From Umezawaea tangerina (GTDB taxonomy: Bacteria > Actinomycetota > Actinomycetes > Mycobacteriales > Pseudonocardiaceae): a DNA stretch of 64,000 nt. This document shows positions 15,607 to 24,188 of the stretch, one piece after another. Location of the stretch: the NCBI RefSeq assembly GCF_003002815.1, contig NZ_PVTF01000009.1, forward strand, positions 186,001 to 250,000, in the 5' to 3' direction. The stretch's first letter is position 1. Each line of letters begins with the position of its first letter. A program made the translations under genes and the position numbers. The notes beneath the pieces are model-generated. The model was not told the DNA's origin. It worked only from the letters and a program-made list of their open reading frames with translations, and ran no database searches.

Positions 15607-17151
15607 TCAGGCGGTCTGGCGACGGTCGCGAGGGTAGAGCGCGGCGAGGACGACGAGTACCGCCATCGCGACGGCCATCCCGGCGAACGCCCACTGCACC
15701 GCGCTCGCGTAGTCGGTGCGGACCGCGAGCATGATCTGGTCGCGCACGGCCGCCGGGGCGCCGCTGTCGCCACCCGCGCCGGTGACCAGGTCCACGGCCT
15801 TGCGGGCGTCCTCGGCGGTACCGCCCATGGCCTCGAACGACGTGGTCAGGCCGGTGGTCAGCCTGCCGGTGACGAGCGTGGTCAGCACGGCGAGGCCGAA
15901 CGCGCCGCCGAAGTTGCGCATGGACTGGGACAGCGCGGTGACCTCGCCGTAGGAGGCGCCGATCGCCCGGTTCACCGCGTCGGTGCTGACCGCGCTGAGC
16001 ATGAACCCGATGCCCGCGCCCGCCAGCGCGATCGGCCAGGTCTGCCGGTTGAAGAAGGCCTCGGCGTCGAAGTCGAGGTCGGTCACCGCGGTGGCGAGCC
16101 AGCCGAACCCGGCGGCACCGAGCACGCCGCCGATCGCGAGCACCGGACGCGCGCCGACGCGGTCGAACATCGACGAGCCGAAGCGGGAGGCGACCACGAA
16201 CCCGAGGAACAGCTTGAGGAACAGCAGACCGGTCATCGTGGCGGACAGGCCGAGCGACACCTGGCCGTAGACGCTGAGGAAGAAGAACACCGGGACGAAC
16301 GCGACCGACGCGAACAGGCTGCCCAGCGTCGCGAGCGTGAAGCCGCGGTCGCGGAACGCCCGCAGGTTCACCAGCGGCTCGTGGGTGCGGCGCTCGTGGA
16401 CCGCGAACGCGACCAGGAACGCGGCACCGCCGACCAGGGCCGCGAGCACGCCCGCGCTGGTCCAGCCCCAGCCGCTGGCCTGCTGGAGCCCGAACACGAC
16501 CAGGCCCATGCCCAGCGCGACCAGGCCCGCGGCGACCCAGTCGATCCGCTCGTCGCGGCGGGGTGACGGGGCGGCCGACAGCGCGACGACGACCAGCGCG
16601 GCGAGCGCGATCGGCACGTTGACCCAGAAGATCGAGCGCCACGTCCACGCGGTGAGGTAGCCGCCCGCGATCGGCCCGATGGCGGTCATCGCGCCGGTGA
16701 CCGCGAAGAACAGCGCCATCGCCTTGCCCCGGCCTTCGCGGGAGAAGGTCTGCACGACGATGCCGATGGCGGCCGGGAACATGATCGCGCCGCTGATGCC
16801 CTGCAACGCCCGCGCCGCGACCAGCCACGCCTCGGCGTACCCGCCCGCCGGTGCCAGGCCGCAGAGCAGCGACGTCACGCCGAACGCGGCGATGCCGACC
16901 AGCACCATCCGCTTGTGCCCGAACACGTCGGCGAGACGACCGCCGAGCAGGAAGAACGCGGCCGTGGCCAGCAGGTAGACGTTGACGGCCCATTGGATGC
17001 CGCCGTTCGAGAGGCCCAGCCGGCTTTGGATCGTCGGGGCGGACAGCGCGACGATCGTCTGGTCGATGGTGGTCATCGACACCGCGAGGATGAGGCCGGC
17101 GAGCGCGCGGACGCCTGTCTTGCCGGTGGTGCCGCTGGACAACGCGGTCAT
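15607..17151 (-). CDS. MFS drug exporter, DHA2 (EmrB/QacA, 14-TM) type
   Basis: A 514-residue integral membrane transporter of the proton-antiporter DHA2 family. TM1 carries the hallmark LAVSMTTIDQTIVALSAPTI; the loop 2-3 motif is GGRLADVFGHKRMV; motif C-like AVTGAMTAIGPIAGGYLT follows in TM5. ATG 17151 has GGAGAA upstream at good spacing. The divergent PadR regulator 88 bp away almost certainly controls it, a common arrangement for drug-inducible pumps. Substrate not predictable. Confidence 0.92.
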   Translation of the reverse strand: MTALSSGTTGKTGVRALAGLILAVSMTTIDQTIVALSAPTIQSRLGLSNGGIQWAVNVYLLATAAFFLLGGRLADVFGHKRMVLVGIAAFGVTSLLCGLAPAGGYAEAWLVAARALQGISGAIMFPAAIGIVVQTFSREGRGKAMALFFAVTGAMTAIGPIAGGYLTAWTWRSIFWVNVPIALAALVVVALSAAPSPRRDERIDWVAAGLVALGMGLVVFGLQQASGWGWTSAGVLAALVGGAAFLVAFAVHERRTHEPLVNLRAFRDRGFTLATLGSLFASVAFVPVFFFLSVYGQVSLGLSATMTGLLFLKLFLGFVVASRFGSSMFDRVGARPVLAIGGVLGAAGFGWLATAVTDLDFDAEAFFNRQTWPIALAGAGIGFMLSAVSTDAVNRAIGASYGEVTALSQSMRNFGGAFGLAVLTTLVTGRLTTGLTTSFEAMGGTAEDARKAVDLVTGAGGDSGAPAAVRDQIMLAVRTDYASAVQWAFAGMAVAMAVLVVLAALYPRDRRQTA

Positions 17152-17170
17152 GGACGTTTCTCCGTTCACA

Positions 17171-17226
17171 TGTCAGTAGTGACAGGTGGAAGGTAGAACT
17201 TCCTACACAGACATGTCAACAGTGAA
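17171..17226. promoter_or_regulatory. Candidate PadR operators between exporter and regulator
   Basis: Two similar sites in direct orientation, 43 bp apart: TGTCA-gtag-TGACA (17171-17184, perfect dyad) and TGTCA-acag-TGAAG (17214-17227, half-degenerate). Between them lies GGAAG-gtagaa-CTTCC (17188-17203). The first fits the PadR consensus type ATGT-N8-ACA. They sit across the divergent starts of the MFS and PadR genes, so they would allow joint repression released by drug. Confidence 0.55.
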
Positions 17227-17239
17227 GTATGCTGAGGTG

Positions 17240-17770
17240 GTGAGCCTGAAACACGCGACCCTCGGCCTGCTGTCGTTCGGCCCGGCCAGCGGGTACGACC
17301 TGCTCCAGACGTTCGGCGAGTCGTTGGCCAACGTCTGGCCCGCCACGCAGAGCCAGCTCTACGGGGAGCTGGGCAAGCTCGCCGACGCGGGACTGGTCAC
17401 CGTCGCCGCCGAGGGGCCCCGCGGGCGCAAGGAGTACTCGATCACCGACGAGGGCATGGCCGAGCTGCGGCACTGGCTCGGCGAGACCAAGCCCGCGCCC
17501 ACCAGGCGCAGCGAGATGCTGCTCAGGGTGTTCTTCCTCGGCCTGCTCACGCCGGAGCAGGCCGAGGCGTACCTGCACGACCGCGCGGCCGCGGCCACCG
17601 AGATGCGCGCGGGCATGCTGGAGATCGACAAGCAGCTCGAGCCCCAGGACGGCGACCTGGTGGTCTACGGCAGGCTCGCCCTGGAGTGGGCCCTGCGGTA
17701 CTCGGTCATGCAGCGGGAGTGGGCGGACTGGGCCGTCGAGGAACTGCGCCGCGCCCGCAAGGAGGAGTAG
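17240..17770 (+). CDS. PadR family transcriptional regulator
   Basis: A 176-residue PadR protein with the standard opening SLKHATLGLLSFGPASGYDL, the winged helix (VWPATQSQLYGELGKLADAG, then GRKEYSITDEGMAELRHWL), and the C-terminal dimerisation helices of the Vir_act_alpha_C type (residues ~90-175). GTG 17240 gives the canonical N-terminus; upstream in-frame codons would add an untypical extension. It is divergent from the DHA2 exporter and is the likely repressor of that gene. Confidence 0.92.
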   Translation: MSLKHATLGLLSFGPASGYDLLQTFGESLANVWPATQSQLYGELGKLADAGLVTVAAEGPRGRKEYSITDEGMAELRHWLGETKPAPTRRSEMLLRVFFLGLLTPEQAEAYLHDRAAAATEMRAGMLEIDKQLEPQDGDLVVYGRLALEWALRYSVMQREWADWAVEELRRARKEE

Positions 17771-17829
17771 TGCGGTGACCACGATCCCCGGCGGGGAGTT
17801 CCGGGCCGGGTTCGTGGCCACCGCACCGG

Positions 17830-20253
17830 TCACACCGCGGGCGTCAGCACCTCGACCGTCCCGCGGCCGCCGTCCACCCGCACCCGGTCGCCGGTGCGCA
17901 GCCTGGTGGTCGCGTTCCCGGTGCCGACCACAGCCGGGATGCCGAGCTCGCGGGCCACGATCGCCGCGTGCGACAGCGGTGCGCCGATGTCGGTGACGAC
18001 GGCCGCCGCGCGCGGGAACAGCGGCGTCCAGCCGATGTTGGTCACCGTCGTCACCAGCACCTCGCCGGTCTCCAGCGCCGCGCCGTCCGCGACCGACGCG
18101 AGCACGCGGACCACCCCCTCCACGACGCCCGCCGCGCCCGCGAACCCGGTGACCGCGTCGCCGAGCGGTGCCACGTCCCGCGTCTCGTCGAACACGTCGG
18201 AACGCCGGTCGGCGGCCGCGGCCCAGCGGAACGGGTCGAAGTGGCCGCGCACCAGCGTCGGGTAGGGAGGCAGCGCCGCGTACCGGCGGTGGGTCTCGCG
18301 GCGGGCGGCGACGTGGTCGAGCGCGCTCCGGTCGCCGTCCAGCAGCGCCAGCACCTCGTCCACGGCCAGGAAGAACACGTCCTCCCCCACCCCGGTCAGC
18401 TCGCCCGCGCGGAGCAGGAACGTCCGCAGCACCCAGAACGCCCGGATCACCTCGGACCTGCCCGCCTCACGTCCGCGCGCGGCCGCGGCGGCGCGCGCCA
18501 TCCGCCGTCGCAGCGTGCGGACCTTGCGCGGGTGCCGGGCGCGGAACCGGTCGAGCGCGGCGGCGCGGTGCTCCTGCTGACGGGCAAGCAGCGTCCGCAC
18601 GTCGGTCAGCGCGCCCCGGACGCCCTCGACCTCGCGGTCGAGCCACGCCGGGTCCTCCGCCGGTCGCGGCGCGGACACCTCGAACTCGTCCGGGCAGCGG
18701 TGGCCCCAGTCGCGGACGAACTCCTCGCGAGTGATCTCGCCGCGGGCCAGCCGGTCGAGCCCGACCACCGGCCCGAGGCTGGCCAGCGGTCCCGCGGTGG
18801 TGTGCAGGCCGGTGAGCAGCGCGTTCGCGTCGCTCTCGGCGACGAGCCCGAGCAGCCACGGGCGGATCCGGACCAGCCCGGCCCCGTCGAGCCTGGCTCC
18901 CGCGGCCAGCATCCGGCTGGTGTCGCGCAGCAGCGCGTCGACGTCCGCCCGCCACAGCCGGGCGAGCGCCGCGGGGTCCGTGGTCGCCGCGATCCGCGCG
19001 CGGGCGTCGTCGGACCGCTGCCGCGCGCCGTCCACGAGCGCGGGCAGATCCGTCTGGTACGGCCGGATGCGGCGCAGGAACCCCAGCGCGGTGGGCAGCA
19101 TGTCCCGCAGGACCGCCCACCGGGACAACGGCAGCCGCGGGACCTCCACATCGGACGGGATGCGCCCGAACGCCTGTTCGCTGGCCCGCCGCACGAAGCC
19201 CTCCAGGCCGAGCGCGGACCCGGCGGCCATCGTGACGCTGAGGTTGAGGTAGAAGCGGCCGCCGATGTTGCCGTCGAGCGGATGCCCGCCGAGGGTGGGG
19301 ACGGACATGACCTCGGACATGAAGATCCGCACCAGCGACCAGGTCGCGGGCGTCATCACGCTCGGGATCGCCTCACCGAGGTTCGCGCAGGTCCACAGGT
19401 AGTCGCCCACGAGGCTGGTGTTCCACTCCTCGTGCGCGGTGACCGTGATCGGCCGGGCCTGCACGATGGACACCTCGTCGTCGCGGACCGCCCACTCGAC
19501 GTCCATCGGCCGCCCGTAGAGCTCCTCGATCCGGCGGCCGAACCCGGCGAGCGCGAGTGCGACGTCGTCGGACAGCACGGGGTCGCCGCGCCGGTCGGTG
19601 ATGCCGCGGTCGTCGAGCACGACCACCTGCGGGTCGGCCGCGCCGGACACCAGGGCCTCCCCCAGTCCGCGCACCGCGTTGATGACGAGCCGGTCCCGCG
19701 CCCCGGTCACCGGGTCGGCGGTGAACAGCACCCCGGCCGCGGTCGCGGGCACCATCCGCTGCACGACGACGGCGATGGCCACGTCGGCCTGCGCGACGAC
19801 GTGCCGGGCGCGGTAGTCGACGGCCCGTTCCGTCCACAGCGACGCCCAGCAGCGCTTGACCGCGTCGAGCACCTCGGACGGGCCCTCGACGTCGAGGAAC
19901 GTGTCCTGCTGACCGGCGAACGACGCGTCCGGCAGGTCCTCCGCCGTCGCCGACGAGCGGACCGCGACCGCACCACCGCCCAGGTCCGCGTAGGCGTCCG
20001 AGATGGCGGTGGCGACGTCCGGCGGCAGTGGCGCGGCGGCGAACAGGTCCGCGACCTCCCGCTCGGACGCCCCGACGACCTTCGCGGCCAGGCCGTTGGC
20101 GGCCAGGAACTCCCGGTACGCGGCGGTGGTGACGTGGAAGCCGGGCGGCACCGGCAGCCCGGCGGCGGTGAGCCTCGCCAGCGACTCGCCCTTGCCGCCG
20201 ACCGCGAGCAGGTCGGCGGCCGGGTCGGCCATGTCCAGGACCGTCGCGCTCAT
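17830..20253 (-). CDS. PEP-utilising phosphotransferase, rifampin phosphotransferase-like
   Basis: An 807-residue enzyme built like rifampin phosphotransferases and PEP synthase: an N-terminal ATP-grasp domain (GGKGESLARLTAAGLPVPPG; VRSSATAEDLPDASFAGQQD; ASLWTERAVDYR; VEWAVRDDEVSIVQARPIT), a helical substrate domain, and a C-terminal swivelling His domain (LSHAAIVARELGIPAVVGTG, catalytic His near residue 762). Rph enzymes phosphorylate rifamycins using ATP. The middle domain sets specificity, so other substrates are possible. The ATG overlaps the stop of the upstream TetR gene (ATGA), so the two form an operon. Length is slightly below the usual ~860. Confidence 0.78.
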   Translation of the reverse strand: MSATVLDMADPAADLLAVGGKGESLARLTAAGLPVPPGFHVTTAAYREFLAANGLAAKVVGASEREVADLFAAAPLPPDVATAISDAYADLGGGAVAVRSSATAEDLPDASFAGQQDTFLDVEGPSEVLDAVKRCWASLWTERAVDYRARHVVAQADVAIAVVVQRMVPATAAGVLFTADPVTGARDRLVINAVRGLGEALVSGAADPQVVVLDDRGITDRRGDPVLSDDVALALAGFGRRIEELYGRPMDVEWAVRDDEVSIVQARPITVTAHEEWNTSLVGDYLWTCANLGEAIPSVMTPATWSLVRIFMSEVMSVPTLGGHPLDGNIGGRFYLNLSVTMAAGSALGLEGFVRRASEQAFGRIPSDVEVPRLPLSRWAVLRDMLPTALGFLRRIRPYQTDLPALVDGARQRSDDARARIAATTDPAALARLWRADVDALLRDTSRMLAAGARLDGAGLVRIRPWLLGLVAESDANALLTGLHTTAGPLASLGPVVGLDRLARGEITREEFVRDWGHRCPDEFEVSAPRPAEDPAWLDREVEGVRGALTDVRTLLARQQEHRAAALDRFRARHPRKVRTLRRRMARAAAAARGREAGRSEVIRAFWVLRTFLLRAGELTGVGEDVFFLAVDEVLALLDGDRSALDHVAARRETHRRYAALPPYPTLVRGHFDPFRWAAAADRRSDVFDETRDVAPLGDAVTGFAGAAGVVEGVVRVLASVADGAALETGEVLVTTVTNIGWTPLFPRAAAVVTDIGAPLSHAAIVARELGIPAVVGTGNATTRLRTGDRVRVDGGRGTVEVLTPAV

Positions 20254-20975
20254 GACTCTCCCCCGTCGGCGAGTCCGGTGGACTCGGCCAGCTCCCGCCG
20301 CGCGACGGCGTACGCGGCGTCGAAGTAGGTGGTGGTCGCGCGGGACAGCGCGGCGGGGTCGACGCCAGCGCCGAGCCCCAGCGTCCGGTCGACCGCGTCG
20401 GCGATCAGGTCGGCCTGCTCGTCGGCGGTCAGCCGCAGGTGCTCCGGCATCAGCGACGCCGTGGTCAGCACGCCGATGAACGACGCCGTGATCAGCGTCA
20501 GCTGGCCGCGCTCGTCCCAGTCGCCGCCGATGGCGTCGTGCTCGCGCAGCGTGTCGAGGTAGTCGGTGAACGTGGTGCGCCACCCCGTCGCGGACCGCAG
20601 CCGGATCGCCAGCCGTCCGAGGACGGCCAGGTCGTTGAGGAGCACGGCGCGCATCAGCGGGCGACCGATCAGCCCCGCCGCCAGGTGCCGGAACAGTGCG
20701 CGCGGACCCGGCTCCGGCTCCGCGGCGAGCCCGTCGCGGACGGCTTCGAGCAGCAGGACCCGCTCGCGGCGCAGCACCGCGACGAACACCTCGTCCTTGG
20801 TCTTCCAGTGCAGGTAGACCGTCCCCTTCGCGATGCCCGCGGTGCGCGCGACGTCGTCGATGGTGGTCTTGTCGTACCCCCACCGCGCGATCAGGTCCGC
20901 CGCCGCGGCCAGCACCGCCTCGACGCGGGCCCGACGCCCCTCGACGTCGTCCGTCCGCACCCGTCTGCCCGCCAT
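20250..20975 (-). CDS. TetR family transcriptional regulator
   Basis: A 241-residue TetR protein. The DNA-binding domain is VEAVLAAAADLIARWGYDKT, TIDDVARTAGIAKGTVYLHW and KTKDEVFVAVL (about residues 18-65), followed by a helical ligand-binding domain. It is the first gene of a two-gene operon with the Rph-like enzyme and overlaps it by 4 bp, so it probably represses the operon and responds to the enzyme's substrate. Dyads just upstream of the start are likely autoregulatory operators. Confidence 0.92.
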   Translation of the reverse strand: MAGRRVRTDDVEGRRARVEAVLAAAADLIARWGYDKTTIDDVARTAGIAKGTVYLHWKTKDEVFVAVLRRERVLLLEAVRDGLAAEPEPGPRALFRHLAAGLIGRPLMRAVLLNDLAVLGRLAIRLRSATGWRTTFTDYLDTLREHDAIGGDWDERGQLTLITASFIGVLTTASLMPEHLRLTADEQADLIADAVDRTLGLGAGVDPAALSRATTTYFDAAYAVARRELAESTGLADGGES

Positions 20976-20987
20976 CGAACCTCCTAA

Positions 20988-21020
20988 TTGACCAGATGAG
21001 GATATCCGGTCAACTGGTCA
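20988..21020. promoter_or_regulatory. Candidate TetR operator
   Basis: TTGACC (20988-20993) and GGTCAA (21008-21013) form a perfect interrupted dyad, and a second GGTCA copy follows (21016-21020), giving TGACCA ... TGGTCA as a wider dyad. It lies directly upstream of the TetR start, overlapping the expected promoter. Assignment is by position. Confidence 0.5.
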
Positions 21021-21259
21021 TCGCAATAGCCGTCCGCGTCCCAAGCTCGAAAAACGGGAGAAACCGCAGGTGGGAGAACCGCGTGCAGGGCAGGGTCCCG
21101 GGAGGAGTACGGACGGTCTATGGGCCCGGGACTGGTCAAGACGCGATCGTGGCGTCATCTCGCCAGAAGGACCCCTGATCACGGTCCGATGACGGTCTCC
21201 CCGGCCCGGGTGCACCTATGTTGTCGGCGATCGCTTACCCCATCCTTGGAGAATTGCTG

Positions 21260-21826
21260 ATGACTTCCGCTCGTCGTACCAGCACCAGGTTCGCGGCCGC
21301 CGCCGTCGCGGTGGCAGGTGGCGTGCTCGCGATGGCACCCGCCGTCGCCCAGGCGGCTCCCGACCTCGCACCGCCGTCGGTGCCCGCGGAGATCGCCGTT
21401 CCCGACGGCAACCACGTGACCGCGCGCTACGACGCGATCGGTTTCCAGGTCTACGAGTGCGGCACCGCGGGGACGTGGACGCTGCACGCCCCGAAGGCGT
21501 GGCTCAGCGGCAACGGCGACACCGGCGTCCACTTCGGCGGTGTCGACGCGAACCTGCCCGCGGGCCCGTACTGGCAGTCGAACCGCGACCACAGCCGCGT
21601 GCACGGCGGCAACGCGGTCAGCTCGCCCTCCCGCGAGGGCGCTGTCCCGCTGCTGCGCCTCACCGCGCTCGACACGTCGGGCACCGGCGTGTTCTCCGAC
21701 GTGACGTTCGTGCACCGCCTCAACACCGTCGGCGGCGTCGCTCCCGCGGGCACGTGCGACCAGGCCGACAAGTCGTTCAAGAACGTCTTCTACAGCGCCA
21801 CCTACTACTTCTACAAGAAGAACTGA
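21260..21826 (+). CDS. Secreted DUF3455 domain-containing protein
   Basis: A 188-residue exported protein. A signal peptide covers about residues 1-33 (basic SARRTSTRF, hydrophobic AAAAVAVAGGVLAMAP, then AVAQAAP as cleavage region). The mature part matches DUF3455: VPDGNHVTARYDAIGFQVYE, TWTLHAPKAWLSG, HFGGVDANLPAGPYWQSN and LLRLTALDTSGTGVFSDVTF, ending YYFYKKN. Biochemical role unknown. ATG 21260 is selected because GGAGAATTGCTG precedes it. Confidence 0.88.
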   Translation: MTSARRTSTRFAAAAVAVAGGVLAMAPAVAQAAPDLAPPSVPAEIAVPDGNHVTARYDAIGFQVYECGTAGTWTLHAPKAWLSGNGDTGVHFGGVDANLPAGPYWQSNRDHSRVHGGNAVSSPSREGAVPLLRLTALDTSGTGVFSDVTFVHRLNTVGGVAPAGTCDQADKSFKNVFYSATYYFYKKN

Positions 21827-21834
21827 CGCGTTGA

Positions 21835-21862
21835 GGCCCCGGGACCGCGCGGTTCCGGGGCC
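21835..21862. terminator. Terminator hairpin after the DUF3455 gene
   Basis: A 28-base near-perfect palindrome with 13-bp arms (GGCCCCGGGACCG / CGGTTCCGGGGCC, one G-T pair) and almost no loop, starting 9 bp after the stop. No T-run, as is common for actinobacterial terminators. Confidence 0.7.
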
Positions 21863-22005
21863 GCCGCGCGACATGCTTTTGGTCACATTGGTCACGAAGG
21901 TGTTGACACGGGGGCAGTGCGGATGGGTCTTTCGGGCAGAGTTCGGCCACTACCGCCAGGTACTGTGCTGGACTCGGTGCGCACCGGACCGAGGAGGCAC
22001 CCCTG

Positions 22006-22557
22006 ATGTCACGCGTTCCACTGCGCCGCAACGACAAGGCGGCCGACATGGGGCAGGCGCTGGCCTGGTACCGGAACCAGATGGGCTGGGACGTGCAGCT
22101 GGTCGACGGCGCTCCGGCGCTGTCCCTGACGCACGGCATGACCGGCTTCCTGTTCCCCCGCAAGTGGTTCCCGCTCGCCGCCTCGATGATGTCCACGATG
22201 GACGTGCAGGGCCCGGTCATCGGGTTCCTCGACGACGTGGAGCCCAAGGCCGTCGCGCTCGCCGACACCAACGACTGCGTGTTCAGCCAGTCCCAGATGC
22301 CGCCCGGCGTGGTGCTCCTGCGCACACCCGGTCAGGTGCCGCTGCCCCCGAAGGCCGGGTCCGACTGGCTGGTCGAGCCGCACAACGAGCGCCGCTGGCT
22401 GCCGTCGGCGACCGCCGTGCTGTCCGTGCTCCGGTCCGCCGCGCAGGTGCCGACCACCCCGGTCCGCGGCCGGGGACCGCTGCCCTACAACAGGATGCCC
22501 GCCACCCGCCCCGGCGTCGGCGGCCACCCTCAGATCGTGCGCCGCCGCACCGCCTAG
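22006..22557 (+). CDS. Hypothetical protein
   Basis: A 183-residue protein I cannot assign to a family. It begins SRVPLRRNDKAADMGQALAW followed by YRNQMGWDVQL, with a hydrophobic middle (FPLAASMMSTMDVQGPVIGF) and a basic, proline-rich tail (RGRGPLPYNRMPATRPG). The AlaTrpTyr-x-Gly-Trp start faintly recalls prim-pol N-termini, but the domain would be far too short. Start ATG 22006 follows GAGGAGGCACCCCTG. Its stop codon TAG lies in a CTAG that is the left target duplication of the MITE-like element. Upstream at about 21885-21905 two TTGGTCAC direct repeats may be regulatory. Confidence 0.7.
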   Translation: MSRVPLRRNDKAADMGQALAWYRNQMGWDVQLVDGAPALSLTHGMTGFLFPRKWFPLAASMMSTMDVQGPVIGFLDDVEPKAVALADTNDCVFSQSQMPPGVVLLRTPGQVPLPPKAGSDWLVEPHNERRWLPSATAVLSVLRSAAQVPTTPVRGRGPLPYNRMPATRPGVGGHPQIVRRRTA

Positions 22558-22718
22558 GGCGTGTGTCGAAGTCCGTGTTCGCGGTAGCCGGGCCTGAGGC
22601 GGCCCCTGGGGGCACGGCCGACTGGCCCGCATACAACAGCGGTATGCGGACCAGTCGGCCGCACCGCCAGGAACCACCTCAGGCGCGACTCCCATCGAAC
22701 GAGACTTCGACACACGCC
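22558..22718. mobile_element. MITE-like palindromic element with CTAG target duplication
   Basis: About 161 bp bounded by perfect 16-bp terminal inverted repeats (GGCGTGTGTCGAAGTC at 22558-22573 and its complement at 22703-22718). It is flanked by 4-bp direct repeats CTAG (22554-22557 and 22719-22722). The whole element is an imperfect palindrome: an inner hairpin has 20-base arms with one mismatch (22615-22634 / 22642-22661) around a 7-nt loop. There is no coding capacity. A YTAR-type 4-bp duplication is typical of IS5-family insertion, so an IS5-like transposase elsewhere could mobilise it. It sits exactly between the stop codons of two convergent genes. Confidence 0.85.
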
Positions 22719-23558
22719 CTAGGGCGCGAACGCCTGGGTCCCCAGCACCCGCAGCAGGTCCAGCCGTTCGGCGGCGTCCGTGCCGGGCTGGGGGCGCAGC
22801 ACGACGAGCCGCCTTCCGGTGTCCGGGCTCAGCACCACGTCGCACTGCATCTCCAGCACCCCGACCTTCGGGTGCGTGTACGTCTTGCGCCCGGACCGCA
22901 TGGGCGACACCTCGTGCAGCTCCCAGACCGCCGCGAACTCGGCGCTGACCTCGAGCAGGTCGGCGACCAGGGTCGCGGACACGGCGTCCTTGCCGCGGCG
23001 GACCGTCGACGCCCGCAGGTCCGCGACGAAAGCGCGCGCCAGCCGCTCGTGGTCGGCGGGCAGGTAGATGTCGCGCGACTCCGGTTCGGTGTACCAGCGC
23101 CACAACGTGTTGTCCGCCCGTCCCCCGGTCCCGGTGAACGGCCCGAAGAGCGCCGTGCCCAACGGGTTCTGCGCCAGGATCGTGCCGAGGTCGTCCGCCA
23201 CCACCGCCGGGACCGTCGTCAACGCGTCCAGCACGTGCATCAGGCCGGGGTCGACGTACCCGCTGGCGTGGTGCACGACCGGCGGCGCGTACCCCGCCAG
23301 CACGTACAGGTGGTCCCGCTCGTCGGTCGACAGCCGCAGCGCCCGCGCCAGGCAGGACACCATCGACTCCGACGGGTGCGGCCCCCGCGCCTGCTCCAGC
23401 CGCTCGTAGTAGTCGGTCGACATGTTCGCCAGCAACGCCACCTCCTCCCGCCGCAACCCCGGCGTCCGGCGCCGGGCACCCGGCGCCAGACCCACGTCGG
23501 CGGGTCGCAGCGCCTCGCGGCGGACGCGCAGGAACGAAGCCAGCTCAGACCGGTCCAT
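22719..23558 (-). CDS. XRE helix-turn-helix regulator with MmyB-like ligand domain
   Basis: A 279-residue regulator. The N-terminal XRE HTH carries the typical FLRVRREALRPADVGL and TPGLRREEVALLANMSTDYY, then ERLEQARGPHPSESMVSCL (residues ~8-75). The C-terminal PAS-like MmyB ligand-binding domain includes AVVADDLGTILAQNPLGTAL and HPKVGVLEMQCDVVLSPDTG. These regulators usually control a neighbouring dehydrogenase or reductase gene divergently; none is adjacent here. Its stop codon lies in the right CTAG copy of the MITE-like element. Confidence 0.9.
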   Translation of the reverse strand: MDRSELASFLRVRREALRPADVGLAPGARRRTPGLRREEVALLANMSTDYYERLEQARGPHPSESMVSCLARALRLSTDERDHLYVLAGYAPPVVHHASGYVDPGLMHVLDALTTVPAVVADDLGTILAQNPLGTALFGPFTGTGGRADNTLWRWYTEPESRDIYLPADHERLARAFVADLRASTVRRGKDAVSATLVADLLEVSAEFAAVWELHEVSPMRSGRKTYTHPKVGVLEMQCDVVLSPDTGRRLVVLRPQPGTDAAERLDLLRVLGTQAFAP

Positions 23559-23618
23559 GCCCCCGATTATCCGGGGGTTCCGATCACCCGTCCCCGGACT
23601 ACCGGTCCCCCGATGAGG

Positions 23619-24188
23619 TCACCGGTCCCGGTCCTCCAGGTAGCGGGTGTGGTCGGTCTGGCGACGGGCGTCGGCGGAGTGGAAGCCCTCGGCGGTGCGG
23701 ACCACGTCGGCGGCGAGGAGGTCGAGCTGGCGCAGGAGCTCGGAGTCGGCGTTCCTGGCGGCGGCGTACCACCACGGCATGGCGAGGTAGGTCTGGACGG
23801 CCAGGGGCAGGTCGGTGCCGATGACCCTGGTGGCGGTGTGCATCGCGTCCGGGTCGGCGCGGAGGTCGTGCGGGCGGTCGAGCAGGCCGCGCAGGACGTC
23901 GGCGACGCGGTCGAGGCGGGGCAGCGCCTCGGACGGGACGCGGGCGGTGCGGACGTGGGCGACCAGGGCTTCGAGGTCTTGGCGCAGGCGTTCGGCGTCC
24001 TGCGTCGGGTCGGTCACGAGGGTCACGCGGTCCGGTGGGGCGAGCAGGGCGCCGACGCCGTAGAGGCCGACGACCACCGCGAGCCAGTACGTGCCCGCGA
24101 CACCCGCGAAGTGCAGGCCGAGGCCGAGCAGGCCGCCGACGCAGCCGACGATGTTCCTCGTCGAGCCGAGGTAGCTACTGGTAGCCAC
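23619..24188 (-). CDS. Membrane protein of the TelA/VWA operon
   Basis: A 189-residue protein with two close N-terminal hydrophobic segments (about residues 10-30 and 32-50, NIVGCVGGLLGLGLHFAG and TYWLAVVVGLYGVGALLA), followed by a cytosolic helical region of about 130 residues (DAERLRQDLEALVAHVRT; LPRLDRVADVLRGLLDRP; ELLRQLDLLAADVVRTAEG). Family not recognised; it resembles the membrane/5-bromo-4-chloroindolyl-phosphate-type accessory proteins found near TelA, but this is not certain. The GTG start overlaps the VWA gene by 14 bp, so it is the last gene of a four-gene operon. Confidence 0.7.
   Translation of the reverse strand: MATSSYLGSTRNIVGCVGGLLGLGLHFAGVAGTYWLAVVVGLYGVGALLAPPDRVTLVTDPTQDAERLRQDLEALVAHVRTARVPSEALPRLDRVADVLRGLLDRPHDLRADPDAMHTATRVIGTDLPLAVQTYLAMPWWYAAARNADSELLRQLDLLAADVVRTAEGFHSADARRQTDHTRYLEDRDR

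Noticed and set aside
22006-22557. Prim-pol (bifunctional primase/polymerase) fragment
   Set aside because: Only a faint N-terminal resemblance; the length is too short and no catalytic acidic motif is visible, so it was left as hypothetical.
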